A DNA stretch of 64,000 nucleotides, from assembly GCF_003286915.1 (NCBI RefSeq), contig NZ_QMFY01000001.1, positions 1,108,085 through 1,172,084 of the forward strand, read 5' to 3'. The first letter of the stretch is position 1. Every line of letters starts with the position of its first letter. This stretch comes from Pseudochryseolinea flava. GTDB lineage: Bacteria; Bacteroidota; Bacteroidia; Cytophagales; Cyclobacteriaceae. The translations under genes and the position numbers were made by a program. Below are positions 36,335 through 46,477 of this stretch, in pieces. Below the pieces are notes generated by a model. That model did no database searches and was not told where the DNA came from. It saw only the letters and a program-made list of their open reading frames with translations.

Positions 36335-36426
36335 AACTTTTTTAGCAACAATCAGGTTCGTTTTTTCTAAGCGATGAAGAACCTTTGTTTCTTTGTCGCG
36401 TTCATTCAATTTTCATTAACCTATCT

Positions 36427-37305
36427 ATGTCTGAAAACACTCGCGGATCAGCAATCACGCTGTTCATTACACTGACCTTTATTTGGGGAACGTCTTTTAT
36501 TCTCATTATGCTGGGGCTGCGCAGCTTTCCACCAGACCAAGTCGGCGCATTACGCGTTGTGTCTGCTGCTGTGTTCTTACTCCCAATTGCGATTGGAAAA
36601 CTAAAGGAAATTCAATCTCATCATTATTGGAAGTTGTTTGTGACCGGTATGATTGGAATTTTTATTCCAGCATTTCTTTTTGCTATCGCTGAAACCCAAT
36701 TATCGAGTTCAGTAACAGGAATCATGAATACCCTGACGCCGATCTTCACGGTATTGATCAGTGCAATTTTATTCAAACAGCGATTTAAGTCCATTGCTAT
36801 CGTTGGCATCGTGCTGGGTTTTGCTGGAACAGTGCTATTGAGTTTATCGCAAGCGAATGGTGAAGTTACAGGCTTCAACTCCTTCGCTCTCTTAATTGTG
36901 GCAGCAACGTTTTGTTATGCTTCGAACGTGAACTTTGTGAAGTTTAATATTCCGGATCTTAATGCTGTAACCATTACAAGTGTATCTGTTATGTTGATCG
37001 GCGTTCCTGCTGCGATTTATCTTTTTGGATTTACCGACTTCGTGCCAAGATTAACAACACAAGATGGTGCGTGGGCGTCATTTGGATTTGTCGTCATCTT
37101 GGGATGTATGAGTACGGCGGTAGCAACAGTACTCTTTAATAAACTGGTGAAAATGAGTACGCCGCTTTTTGCAAGTTCTGTTACTTATACTTTACCAATT
37201 GTTGCCGTGATGTGGGGATTGATATACGGTGAGACGTTAGAGGTCGGACACTATATTGGAATGGTTGCCATTATCGGTGGTGTATACTTAGCGAATAGAA
37301 AGTAA
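36427..37305 (+). CDS. DMT/EamA family transporter
   Basis: A ten-helix inner-membrane permease of the drug/metabolite superfamily made of two EamA repeats: ITLFITLTFIWGTSFI opens the first and FALLIVAATFCYASN the second. The helix ending in GLIYGETLEVGHYIGMVAII is a typical family close. ATG at 36427 (MSENTRG) is chosen over an upstream TTG. Substrate unknown; homologues export amino acids or metabolites. A hairpin terminator follows 20 bases after the stop. Confidence 0.9.
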   Translation: MSENTRGSAITLFITLTFIWGTSFILIMLGLRSFPPDQVGALRVVSAAVFLLPIAIGKLKEIQSHHYWKLFVTGMIGIFIPAFLFAIAETQLSSSVTGIMNTLTPIFTVLISAILFKQRFKSIAIVGIVLGFAGTVLLSLSQANGEVTGFNSFALLIVAATFCYASNVNFVKFNIPDLNAVTITSVSVMLIGVPAAIYLFGFTDFVPRLTTQDGAWASFGFVVILGCMSTAVATVLFNKLVKMSTPLFASSVTYTLPIVAVMWGLIYGETLEVGHYIGMVAIIGGVYLANRK

Positions 37306-37325
37306 TATCCAGACCGTCGATAAAG

Positions 37326-37355
37326 GAAAGGGACACCAATATCGGCGTCCCTTTC
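37326..37355. terminator. bidirectional terminator between the EamA and S9 peptidase genes
   Basis: A 12-bp stem (gaaagggacacc with ggcgtccctttc) has one A/C mismatch and a 6-base loop. A's lie left and T's right, so it can serve both convergent genes. Confidence 0.75.
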
Positions 37356-37378
37356 TTAATGCAAAACATTTGTGTCTG

Positions 37379-40057
37379 CTACTTCAGCTCGACCGTGATC
37401 GATGCGTTTGGCATTTCCGGAACAAGGCCTTCGCTTTTAATCATATTGAGATCTTTTGTTCCCATCCAACTTGTGAATTTTTCAGGGCCGTCTACTTGTG
37501 CTACTTCGATCTTATAAGCTTCAAATGTCCCTGCCGGTACAGTTACCGACTCTTTGGCAACGACCTTTACATTGAGTCTTTTTATTTTGTCTTTAGAACC
37601 ATCATAAACTTCAATCACGGTTGCAAAATTTTCTTTGATAGGCATTCTTGCAATCAGAAGATCAAGTCCTGCGCCGTCTGATAAAACATGCTTCTCAAAA
37701 GATGCGTTGATGTTTTTCTTTACACCATTCATGTCTGTTGTTCCTGTCGCACCGCTTTCGGTATAATCGACCTCAATGTTGATCGGGCCTTGCTTGATGC
37801 TGCGATGTGTTGCTTTCAAAGTTTTAGGCTCAAATACATTTTGATCAGATACAGAGAATTGTGGGGAAGTTACAGCATCTGTTACAATCCACTTCCCGTT
37901 TTCAAGTTTCACGTCGCGTGTCATGTTCATCGCCATTTTTTGACCGCCTCCACTAAACGTAAAAACGTAGTTGGATTTTTCTGCGCGAAGGTCTGATGTA
38001 AATTTCGGTGTTTCTACTTTTGCGCTACCAGCATCTGCCAGCTTAACGGTTTTAACATCGACAAGCATTTGCTCAAGTTTCTTCGATACGTCGGCTTTCA
38101 TCGACTCTTGATAACGACCGCCGAGATGTTTCGCGAAGAACTTTTCGGCATAGGCTAACATGGCCATTGTGTTATCGGCATTTCTGAAACCGTGCCCTTC
38201 ATCTTGTGCACAGAGGTATTCAACATCTCTGCCAAGATCACGGAGTGCCACAACAATTTGATCGGATTCATGTTTCTTAACACGTGGATCGTTCGCACCT
38301 TGAACCACCAGCAATGGTGCTTTGATTTTACTAGCGGAAAATAATGGCGATTGCTTTTCGAGAAGCGCTTTGCCTTCTGGTGTCGACGGATCGCCCATTC
38401 TTAAATAAAATGTTTTACGAATTGCTTCCCAGTAAGGAGGAATCGATCCAAGTAGCGTGATGAGATTCGAAGGACCAACAACACTCACACCAGCAGCGTA
38501 AACGTCGGGCGTGAAAGCGAGCCCTGCGAGCGTTGCATAACCACCATATGATCCGCCCATAATACCTACATTTTTAGGATCTGCGATTCCCTTGGCAATG
38601 AGATGTTTTACACCCCACGTAATGTCGTCTTGCATTTTTTGTCCCCACTCTTTATTGCCGGCATTCAAGAATTTTTTTCCAAAGCCAGTTGATGCACGGA
38701 AGTTGGGAAGCAGTACAGCATACCCACGATTAGCGAAGAATTGAGCAAATGAATTGAAGCCCCATGTGTCACGTCCCCACGGACCGCCATGTGGAACGAC
38801 AATCGTAGGAAGATTCTTCGGTGCTTTGCCCAGAGGCAATACAAGGTAACCTGGTATTTCTAATCCATCGGAAGACTTGTATGTGATAGGTTCCATCTTC
38901 GCAAGTGGCAGAGATTGAAGCTTGGGGCGTGGCGTATACTGTTTAATAACTTTCTTCGATGTTTTATCATAGAAGTATACGGATCCAGGATCGTCATCAC
39001 TATAGGCTACAATCAGCGCTTTCTTTTCATCCTTTGTAAAGGAAGCAAATCCAATCTCTTTACCCGGGAATTTTGATTGCAAGAATTTGTAATGAGATTC
39101 AGCATCTTTGTTTTTGAAGTACCATCTTGTTTTTGCATCGGTATATGTTGTGTACTGAATTTCGCGTGTGATCGCTGAGACACTAACACCACCGAAGTCA
39201 ACTTTCTTTAGTGGATCGCCTTCTACAAGTTTAATCGCTTTGCTACTAGGATCCATCAAGTAGAGCTTGGTAAGATCTTCTTGATCTCCTTTGTTTGATT
39301 GGAGGTAAAAGCTTTTGTTTTCTTTATCGAAGAACCCGGAAGGAAAACAGCTTTCTAAAGCTGTGCATTCAAATATTTTGTTGAAACCAGATTCTGTTGC
39401 TGCGAGTATTTCCGTAGATCCATCATCCGCAGAGCGTGTGGCAAGACGAAGATTTTCATCCCAGTCAAAAAAGTAGCCTGTTAAACGATCTTTGTTTTCT
39501 TTCAACAGTGTGAGCTTGCCTGTCGAGATTTCAAGCTTGTAGAGATCGTGCCATGCCTTATCCCGATTGTTCAAGCCGACCCAAAGCAAGTCTGGATTTT
39601 TTCGTGATACATTATAGATAATGGTCCGTACGCCTTCTATCGGCGTGAGATTGCGAGACGGTGGTGCGCCACTTCCGCTTTCAATGGGTGCCTTCGGATC
39701 CACAGCATAGACATTGAAGTTTTCATTTCCACCTTTGTCTTGCGCATACAAAACAAATTTGCTGTCGTCAGTCCAAAAATATCCGCCGATAGGTCTGAGT
39801 GTGTCTGCTGTAATGGGTTTGGCGCTTTCAAAAGGTTCGTCAAATTTTTTTACCCAGATGTTGAGTTTCCCTTTGTGAACTTTAAGGAAAGTGATCATTG
39901 TGCCGTCGGGTGAAAGTTGCCCGCCAGATATTTCAGGGTTATCGAAAAACAGCTCGCGATCGATAAGCTGCGGTTCTTTCGTGGCATTTTTTTTCTGCGC
40001 CTGCGAAAGCTGGATGACCAAGGCAACCAGGAGTGCAATGATTAAAATCTTTTTCAT
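37379..40057 (-). CDS. exported S9 (prolyl oligopeptidase) family peptidase with extra C-terminal domain
   Basis: About 892 aa with a signal peptide MKKILIIALLVALVIQLSQAQ. A beta-propeller (residues about 30-390) precedes the alpha/beta-hydrolase domain. The catalytic Ser lies in MGGSYGGYATLAG, the Asp in VQGANDPRVKKHESDQ and the His in DEGHGFRNADN. After the usual end (about 650) come some 240 more residues in beta-rich sequence with a DUF3108-like ending (VPAGTFEAYKIEV). This fusion is not standard for S9 enzymes. It hydrolyses peptides in the periplasm or outside. The frame reaches 40093, but the ATG at 40057 gives the signal peptide. Confidence 0.9.
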   Translation of the reverse strand: MKKILIIALLVALVIQLSQAQKKNATKEPQLIDRELFFDNPEISGGQLSPDGTMITFLKVHKGKLNIWVKKFDEPFESAKPITADTLRPIGGYFWTDDSKFVLYAQDKGGNENFNVYAVDPKAPIESGSGAPPSRNLTPIEGVRTIIYNVSRKNPDLLWVGLNNRDKAWHDLYKLEISTGKLTLLKENKDRLTGYFFDWDENLRLATRSADDGSTEILAATESGFNKIFECTALESCFPSGFFDKENKSFYLQSNKGDQEDLTKLYLMDPSSKAIKLVEGDPLKKVDFGGVSVSAITREIQYTTYTDAKTRWYFKNKDAESHYKFLQSKFPGKEIGFASFTKDEKKALIVAYSDDDPGSVYFYDKTSKKVIKQYTPRPKLQSLPLAKMEPITYKSSDGLEIPGYLVLPLGKAPKNLPTIVVPHGGPWGRDTWGFNSFAQFFANRGYAVLLPNFRASTGFGKKFLNAGNKEWGQKMQDDITWGVKHLIAKGIADPKNVGIMGGSYGGYATLAGLAFTPDVYAAGVSVVGPSNLITLLGSIPPYWEAIRKTFYLRMGDPSTPEGKALLEKQSPLFSASKIKAPLLVVQGANDPRVKKHESDQIVVALRDLGRDVEYLCAQDEGHGFRNADNTMAMLAYAEKFFAKHLGGRYQESMKADVSKKLEQMLVDVKTVKLADAGSAKVETPKFTSDLRAEKSNYVFTFSGGGQKMAMNMTRDVKLENGKWIVTDAVTSPQFSVSDQNVFEPKTLKATHRSIKQGPINIEVDYTESGATGTTDMNGVKKNINASFEKHVLSDGAGLDLLIARMPIKENFATVIEVYDGSKDKIKRLNVKVVAKESVTVPAGTFEAYKIEVAQVDGPEKFTSWMGTKDLNMIKSEGLVPEMPNASITVELK

Positions 40058-40182
40058 TGGGTTATTTTTTGTTATACAACTAGTAGCAAACAATCCAATA
40101 AGATTACAAATAAAAGATAGATTGTAGCAATGCTCGAAAAATCAAAAAAAGGCGGCTACTTTTGGGGCTTCAATGTTAGCAC

Positions 40183-41205
40183 ATGCAATTAAAGAATGAT
40201 CTTTTCCTTCGTGCGGCCCTTGGCCAAGATACCGCACGCACACCGGTATGGCTTATGCGTCAAGCGGGTCGTGTACTTCCTGAATACAGAAAGGTGCGAG
40301 CGTCAATCAAGGATTTTAAAGCGTTGGTTAAGAACCCAGCGTTGGCCACTGAAGTTACCATTCAACCGGTTGATATCTTAGGCGTTGACGCGGCGATTAT
40401 CTTTTCAGATATTCTTGTCATCCCTGAAGCAATGGGATTGAACTATGAAATGGAGGAAAGCAAAGGTCCTGTGTTTCCAAACAAAATCTCGGGTCCTCAA
40501 GATCTCAAGTCTATCCATGTATCGCAGCCAGAAGAACTTCAATACGTGCTTGATGCGATTAAGCTCACAAAGCAAGAATTGAATGGTCGCGTTCCACTAA
40601 TAGGCTTTGCCGGTGCACCGTGGACGATTTTCTCGTACATGATCGAGGGGCGTGGCAGTAAAACATTCAGTGCAGCAAAGAAGACGTTATATTCTCAACC
40701 CGAATTTGCGCATACCTTGCTTGATATGATCACGCAGAGTACAATTCTTTATTTGAAAGCTCAAGTTAAAGCGGGTGCCGACCTCGTACAAATTTTTGAT
40801 TCGTGGGCTGGTATTCTGAGTCCTGATCAATATGAAGAATTTTCGCTCAAGTATATCTCGAAAATCTGCGATGCTATCACAGAAGTTCCAGTAACCGTAT
40901 TTGCAAAGGGTGCGTTCTTCGCGCGAACACAAATGAATCAATTGAAATGCAACGTGGTTGGGTTAGATTGGAATATGGGCATCGAGGAATCGCGCGCACT
41001 GATGCCTAATAAAGTTTTACAGGGGAACTTAGATCCATGCGCGTTGTATGGTTCGCTCGCAGATGTAAAACGCGAGACAACAAAAATGCTGGATGCTTTT
41101 GGCCCCACAAAACACATCGCCAATCTTGGTCATGGTTTGTATCCCGATACTGAAGTAGATAAAGTGAAATGTTTTATTGATACGGTGAAGGCGTACACAC
41201 AATAG
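40183..41205 (+). CDS. hemE: uroporphyrinogen decarboxylase
   Basis: A 340-aa cytosolic haem-biosynthesis enzyme converting uroporphyrinogen III to coproporphyrinogen III. The N-terminal signature [17 protein letters not shown] is exact for HemE. The catalytic Asp lies in [15 protein letters not shown], and [16 protein letters not shown] and the C-terminal [15 protein letters not shown] complete the family pattern. No other hem genes are adjacent. It stands alone, with a terminator immediately after it. Confidence 0.97.
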   Translation: MQLKNDLFLRAALGQDTARTPVWLMRQAGRVLPEYRKVRASIKDFKALVKNPALATEVTIQPVDILGVDAAIIFSDILVIPEAMGLNYEMEESKGPVFPNKISGPQDLKSIHVSQPEELQYVLDAIKLTKQELNGRVPLIGFAGAPWTIFSYMIEGRGSKTFSAAKKTLYSQPEFAHTLLDMITQSTILYLKAQVKAGADLVQIFDSWAGILSPDQYEEFSLKYISKICDAITEVPVTVFAKGAFFARTQMNQLKCNVVGLDWNMGIEESRALMPNKVLQGNLDPCALYGSLADVKRETTKMLDAFGPTKHIANLGHGLYPDTEVDKVKCFIDTVKAYTQ

Positions 41206-41227
41206 AGTTCTTGGAACTAAATAGAGG

Positions 41228-41255
41228 AAAAGACATCTAAAAAGGATGTCTTTTT
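41228..41255 (+). terminator. intrinsic terminator of hemE
   Basis: A 10-bp perfect stem (aaaagacatc with gatgtctttt) with a 7-base loop ends in T's. It starts 22 bases after hemE and ends about 24 bases before the next gene's start. Confidence 0.8.
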
Positions 41256-41278
41256 GTATTTTTCGGTCCCAATTTAAA

Positions 41279-44200
41279 ATGTGTATGCGGAATTCCCTGT
41301 TACTGATCGTGCTGCTCTCAGTGGCCAACGTTTTACATGGTCAGTTTATTGAAAAGCCTGCTCCAGGTAAGTCTTTAAGAAGTATTTATTTTTTTGATCA
41401 ATCACTTGGCTTTATGTCGGGTGAGAGGATTTATAAAACAACGGATGGCGGTCTGAATTGGCGAACGCCAAAGTTTAGTACACCTGTTGATTCAATGTAT
41501 CAGGTTACTTTATATGATCATCATTTTTACTTTTTTAATGCTTTGAAAGGTGTTGCTACGGCGACCTCGATTTTCGAGAATACGGGCGTAGTGATGACTA
41601 CCGAAAATGGCGGTGAAACTTGGAAGGTAGTTTTCAAAGATACTCCGCTTAACACCTTCCCATTTTTTGCATTTCAGGATTTACATTTCACAGACGCATT
41701 GCACGGCTTTGCTATAGGCGATCAAGGAAGAAAAATTGTCACTTCCGATGGAGGTAAGACTTGGACACGAAGTGATATGCCTCAGAAGAAAGATCTGAAG
41801 GATATTTTCTTTGCTTCAGCGGATATCGGGTTTATTGGAGGCACGAACATAATCTATAAGACTACGGACGGCGGGGCAACTTGGAATGCATTGGATCTGG
41901 GTGATCACACTGCAGCATTCTCCTCAATATATTTTACGAGCGTACAGGTAGGATATGCGACGGGTGATAATTATATCTATAAAACTGTCGATGGTGGCAG
42001 GACTTGGAGTCGCTCTTATTTCCAATTTGGATATTTAGATAAGGTATATTTTGTGGACACACAAAACGGTTACGCCGTCGGAAATGGGAATACAATGCGC
42101 ACAAAAGATGGTGGTGAAAATTGGGAAGCTCTTGAACAAACATTTCCGGTTTCATTATATGACGTGTATTTCCGCAATGTCAATACAGGTTATGTCGTCG
42201 GATTTCAAAATGAAAAGTCTTACTATGGCGTTACGACGACAGGAACAGGAAGTACCATTCCTCGCGCTGGCTTTGACATTGTTAGACCCGCAGATAAATG
42301 TGTTTCGTCGGTTCATAAATTTATTAACCATGGAAATGCAACCTACGCGCATACTTGGTTCGTGGATGACATTCAAAAAGCAAGCACCTACGATTTTGAA
42401 ACTTCGCTATCAGAAGGCCATCACACGATCACATTGATCACAAAAAACCTCCAAGGTATTGAAGCAATTGAGGAAAAACAGGTGTACGTAGATGTTCCAA
42501 ATAAGAATCGCTACAGATTAGAGCTTTCCTATGTAGAGGCTTCATGCGTAAGTGCAACTTCGTTCGATATTGAAATTAAAAACATGGCCCTTTATGAGGG
42601 AACAGATTTTCAATTGTGGGCCAATGGAAAAAAATTGACTACTACTGTTTCCGGTAAAAAGATTTCAGTAGTAGGGGGGCCTCTACCGGAGATGACCGCG
42701 ATTACGATCAAACCGTTTAATCCTGCTGTTTGCTACATGCCCGAGCACGATACGACAATACAAGTAAAAATATTTCCGGCGAACTTAAGCCTCAACTATG
42801 ATATTGACAACCTGGTAGTTTGTAGGGGCGACAAATTCAATGTTACATTTCACAACACCGATCCTAATATTTACTACAACTGGTATAACGAATCTCCAGG
42901 ATGGCAAGGCAATGGTGCAAAAGGAAATGGAGGCGATTTGATTATTGAAGGCTTACAACATGAACACCTACACGATAATAAATTTTATGTACGCGCCTAT
43001 ATGTGGGCTCCTTTATGTGATGTAAAAACGGCGCCTGTATTGATTCACGGCTCAAATGTGAAGGCAGATTTCGCATTGTCGGCGGACTACATTTACAGAG
43101 AAGAGTCAATAGCGATTACCAATGAATCTGTTGAAGCAACTAACTACGTCTGGTCATTCGATGCAGGTTCAATTCCGAAGACGTCAACGAGCGCTTCTCC
43201 AGGGGCAATTTCATACACAACGCTTGGGCTTAAACAATTCAGTTTGGAGGTTAACGACGGTCATGGGTGTGTGAGCAAGAAAGATACTATCGTTTTTGTA
43301 TCGGATAAAATGAAGTCCTTTTCGCCGACAATATGTGAAGTAAATTCGTCATCCTTTGGTAAAGAGTTTCTGTTGGTAGACAGCGACGCTGATGAGGATG
43401 GAAATGTTTATCGAACAGGATTTTATCGCACCCCGGAATTTAATTCAAAAAAAACCGACCTGTTCTTTACGAAACATGACGCTGCAGGAAATTTACAATG
43501 GGAAATTAAGGATCTGATACCCTCACTGTTTCAATGGCCCTATGATTTTCAAGGCGTGCTTCCGCGAGGCGTCGAGACTGACAATATGGGCAATATTTAT
43601 CTAGCGATAGACTTTCACGTACCATACATTGTTGTCGCTGGTCAGAAAATTGGAATAGATCCTCAAGCTCGTTCAGAGTTCTATGATACTCAAGCGGCGA
43701 TACTTAAATTTTCCCCGAAAGGTGATTTAATGACGTACACCTTGTTTGCGTATCCAGGGAATGACAATTATAACCAAGTGCGTCATGTTTACATTTCAGA
43801 TGTGGTTGTCGATGATCGGGGTCGTTTGTTTTCAAATCTTTACCTAAGCGGCGGAAGAAAATTACTTCAAGTACGTCAGGGTAACGGCAAGTGGGCGTCA
43901 ATGAAGGATGTTCCTGGTAACTACGAGCATTCGGGTTCTCTAGTTGAATTTGATTTAAATTTGAAGATGAAGCGATTCGTCGATCATGGCGAAATAGGTT
44001 CAGGGTATGTAATCCCCAACGACGTTTTTATAAGAAATACATATTCATTGCAAGAACTTTGGTTTGCAGGTCCGAAGCTTCACGTACGTGGAGATGGAAA
44101 GGTAATTCTTGCAGGCTGTTTCAATGCCGGAAATGGTTACGATTTTGGAAATATTATTGTTCAGGCGCAGCAAATCGAGGATGATGCACTCGATGGTCTT

Positions 44201-46474
44201 GGGAAAACCACGTTTCAAGTAATGGCAGCATTGCTAGGAGAGAATGGGTGGGAATCTGCGATTAGTTTCGGTGCAGTTACCAATCACTTTAAGCTCCCCA
44301 ACATCGATGCAGTAACAGCGGAAGAAGGGACCAACTCGTTCTACCTAGCAGGGGCATGGGACTTTGATAATTATTATTATACAGCACGCATGCCAAAGAG
44401 AACAGCTGCAATCATAAATGGTAAGCGCGGTGGTTTTCATGAGATAACCGGCTTTATTGCGAAAGCAACTTTTGGATCCAGTGTTGAATGGTCATCCTTT
44501 AATAGGAATGTTAAGATAAAGTCTATTGTACCTGATGTTAGTACCGGTAAGCTGGTTGTCGTTGGTGATGTTACAAAATTTGGAATTTTTAACGTAGGGA
44601 ACGACGCAGTAGGTATGCGCGCAGCGGAGTCCTCACAAACTTTTGTCGGGGAATACACTCAAACAGGTAGCATCAATCAAGTTTCGTTACAAGGCGATCT
44701 GGATTTTCGCGCAAATGCTTTGGTGCGAAATTCATGTGGACAGCTTGCGTATGCGGCAGCAAGTCATAACCTTTATGAATTCCGAAAAATTTCCTTTACC
44801 GGAAATTGTGAGATGGTTCCACCAACAATTGACCCCGGAAATGCGGGGCCGGATGATCCGTTTGGCGTTTGCAAGGGAGACTCTATCCAAATGGGAATAA
44901 TGGGCGCGTCATATTTCAAATGGATTCCAGAAACGGGCGTAGCAAATCCATCAAGCGGATGGACCAAAGTATCCCCATCAGTCACGACAACTTACACCGT
45001 TTACGGTTATATCGATGATAATTGCTTTTCGAAAAAGCCGATTAAAATTATCGTGGAAGGCGCTGATCCAATAGTCTCTTACGAGACAGATCAGTCAACC
45101 GTAATACTTCAAGTTGAAGAACAAGTAAATACATTTTATGAGTGGGATTTTGGAAACGGTGAAATTCAGTATGGCGCTGAAGCCCGTTATACATACCCGC
45201 GATCAGGTATCTACGATGTTTGCGTGAAAGCATCCGGCGCATGTGGAGAAGTACAAAAATGTGTCACGGTAGATGTCGTGTGCGATAAACCATCGATCGG
45301 CACATATGGTTACAACGTTGGACTTAATCTGAAAGCTGAATTTTCAGCAACGCAAGCTAATAATGTTGAAAATTTGAGATGGCATTGGGATTTCGGTGAC
45401 GGGAGTACTTCATCGCAACAAAATCCAACACATGTTTATTTAACACCTGGAAAATACAAAGTACAGGTTTCCACGCAAGGCGTTTGTAATGCCGATACCG
45501 TAGAATTTGAAGCGACTATTTCTTGCCTTCAAGCAGCAGCGACGATTGATGAATACATACAAAATCTTGTAGTAACGTTTTCTTCCCAAATGCAAAACGT
45601 CACAGACAAACTTTGGGATTTTGGCGACGGCAGCACATCAACCGAAAACAATCCTATCCACACTTTTGAGCTTCCGGGTGTATACAATGTGTGTCTTAAA
45701 GTTTCAAATGGCTGTAGTGAAAAAATTATCTGCAAGGTGGTAACGGTAACATGTGCACCGCCTACAGCTGAATTCTCGGCAGATATCTCTGACCTCAAAG
45801 CTGAATTTTACGGGACACATAACTTGAATTCAAGCTGGGATTTTGGTGATGGAAATCTAACGGTAGCACTTAACCCGGTTCACAGTTACCAACAACAAGG
45901 TACATATACCGTGTGCCAAACAGTCTCCAATAAATGTGGCGTGGAAAAATTTTGTGACGAAGTTGTTATTGATTGTATAAATCCAACGGCTGATTTTTTA
46001 TATGAAGTTGACGTGAATGAAGTTTCAGTGATTAACACAAGTCAAAATGCATCAACATGGGAATGGTCGTTTTCCGATGGTACAAAGTCAACAAACAACA
46101 ACATTGTTCATCATGAATTTACCAACGGCGGTATGCAATCTGCTTGCCTTATCACAAGGAACGAATGCTTAGAAACCGCGACCCAATGCTATCAGTTTGA
46201 AATTCTCATTACAGATTTGGAGAAAGATCAGTCGGAGTCCTTTGATGTGTTCCCAGTTCCAGTAGATAACATACTGACTATCGAGTTGCGCAATCTGGAA
46301 GAGGTAGTATCTGTCGAATTGATTGATATAACAGGGGTGACAAAGCACACCATGATTAATCGTACAATTTCCCCAAGGCTGGAAATTGATGTCGCTAAAT
46401 TAAGCGCTGGATTATATTACGTGAAAGTGAAATTTAAAGATCGATATGAAGGGAGATTCGTAATGAAGCGGTAG
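41279..46474 (+). CDS. giant T9SS-secreted YCF48/BNR and PKD-domain protein
   Basis: About 1731 aa. A signal peptide (RNSLLLIVLLSVANVLHGQ) is followed by six or more BNR/YCF48 blades carrying the TTDGGxTW motif (residues about 50-330), predicted to form a propeller. One PKD-like domain lies at about 600-680, then a region of about 500 residues with a second propeller-like pattern. Five tandem PKD domains with WDFGDG motifs (about 1260-1650) and a type A sorting tail (DVFPVPVDNILTIEL ... AGLYYVKVKF) complete it. It is a cell-surface or secreted protein; adhesion or polysaccharide binding is plausible. Starts at 41279 or 41285 both give a signal peptide; further upstream the frame runs into the terminator. 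Confidence 0.88.
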   Translation: MCMRNSLLLIVLLSVANVLHGQFIEKPAPGKSLRSIYFFDQSLGFMSGERIYKTTDGGLNWRTPKFSTPVDSMYQVTLYDHHFYFFNALKGVATATSIFENTGVVMTTENGGETWKVVFKDTPLNTFPFFAFQDLHFTDALHGFAIGDQGRKIVTSDGGKTWTRSDMPQKKDLKDIFFASADIGFIGGTNIIYKTTDGGATWNALDLGDHTAAFSSIYFTSVQVGYATGDNYIYKTVDGGRTWSRSYFQFGYLDKVYFVDTQNGYAVGNGNTMRTKDGGENWEALEQTFPVSLYDVYFRNVNTGYVVGFQNEKSYYGVTTTGTGSTIPRAGFDIVRPADKCVSSVHKFINHGNATYAHTWFVDDIQKASTYDFETSLSEGHHTITLITKNLQGIEAIEEKQVYVDVPNKNRYRLELSYVEASCVSATSFDIEIKNMALYEGTDFQLWANGKKLTTTVSGKKISVVGGPLPEMTAITIKPFNPAVCYMPEHDTTIQVKIFPANLSLNYDIDNLVVCRGDKFNVTFHNTDPNIYYNWYNESPGWQGNGAKGNGGDLIIEGLQHEHLHDNKFYVRAYMWAPLCDVKTAPVLIHGSNVKADFALSADYIYREESIAITNESVEATNYVWSFDAGSIPKTSTSASPGAISYTTLGLKQFSLEVNDGHGCVSKKDTIVFVSDKMKSFSPTICEVNSSSFGKEFLLVDSDADEDGNVYRTGFYRTPEFNSKKTDLFFTKHDAAGNLQWEIKDLIPSLFQWPYDFQGVLPRGVETDNMGNIYLAIDFHVPYIVVAGQKIGIDPQARSEFYDTQAAILKFSPKGDLMTYTLFAYPGNDNYNQVRHVYISDVVVDDRGRLFSNLYLSGGRKLLQVRQGNGKWASMKDVPGNYEHSGSLVEFDLNLKMKRFVDHGEIGSGYVIPNDVFIRNTYSLQELWFAGPKLHVRGDGKVILAGCFNAGNGYDFGNIIVQAQQIEDDALDGLGKTTFQVMAALLGENGWESAISFGAVTNHFKLPNIDAVTAEEGTNSFYLAGAWDFDNYYYTARMPKRTAAIINGKRGGFHEITGFIAKATFGSSVEWSSFNRNVKIKSIVPDVSTGKLVVVGDVTKFGIFNVGNDAVGMRAAESSQTFVGEYTQTGSINQVSLQGDLDFRANALVRNSCGQLAYAAASHNLYEFRKISFTGNCEMVPPTIDPGNAGPDDPFGVCKGDSIQMGIMGASYFKWIPETGVANPSSGWTKVSPSVTTTYTVYGYIDDNCFSKKPIKIIVEGADPIVSYETDQSTVILQVEEQVNTFYEWDFGNGEIQYGAEARYTYPRSGIYDVCVKASGACGEVQKCVTVDVVCDKPSIGTYGYNVGLNLKAEFSATQANNVENLRWHWDFGDGSTSSQQNPTHVYLTPGKYKVQVSTQGVCNADTVEFEATISCLQAAATIDEYIQNLVVTFSSQMQNVTDKLWDFGDGSTSTENNPIHTFELPGVYNVCLKVSNGCSEKIICKVVTVTCAPPTAEFSADISDLKAEFYGTHNLNSSWDFGDGNLTVALNPVHSYQQQGTYTVCQTVSNKCGVEKFCDEVVIDCINPTADFLYEVDVNEVSVINTSQNASTWEWSFSDGTKSTNNNIVHHEFTNGGMQSACLITRNECLETATQCYQFEILITDLEKDQSESFDVFPVPVDNILTIELRNLEEVVSVELIDITGVTKHTMINRTISPRLEIDVAKLSAGLYYVKVKFKDRYEGRFVMKR

Positions 46475-46477
46475 ACG

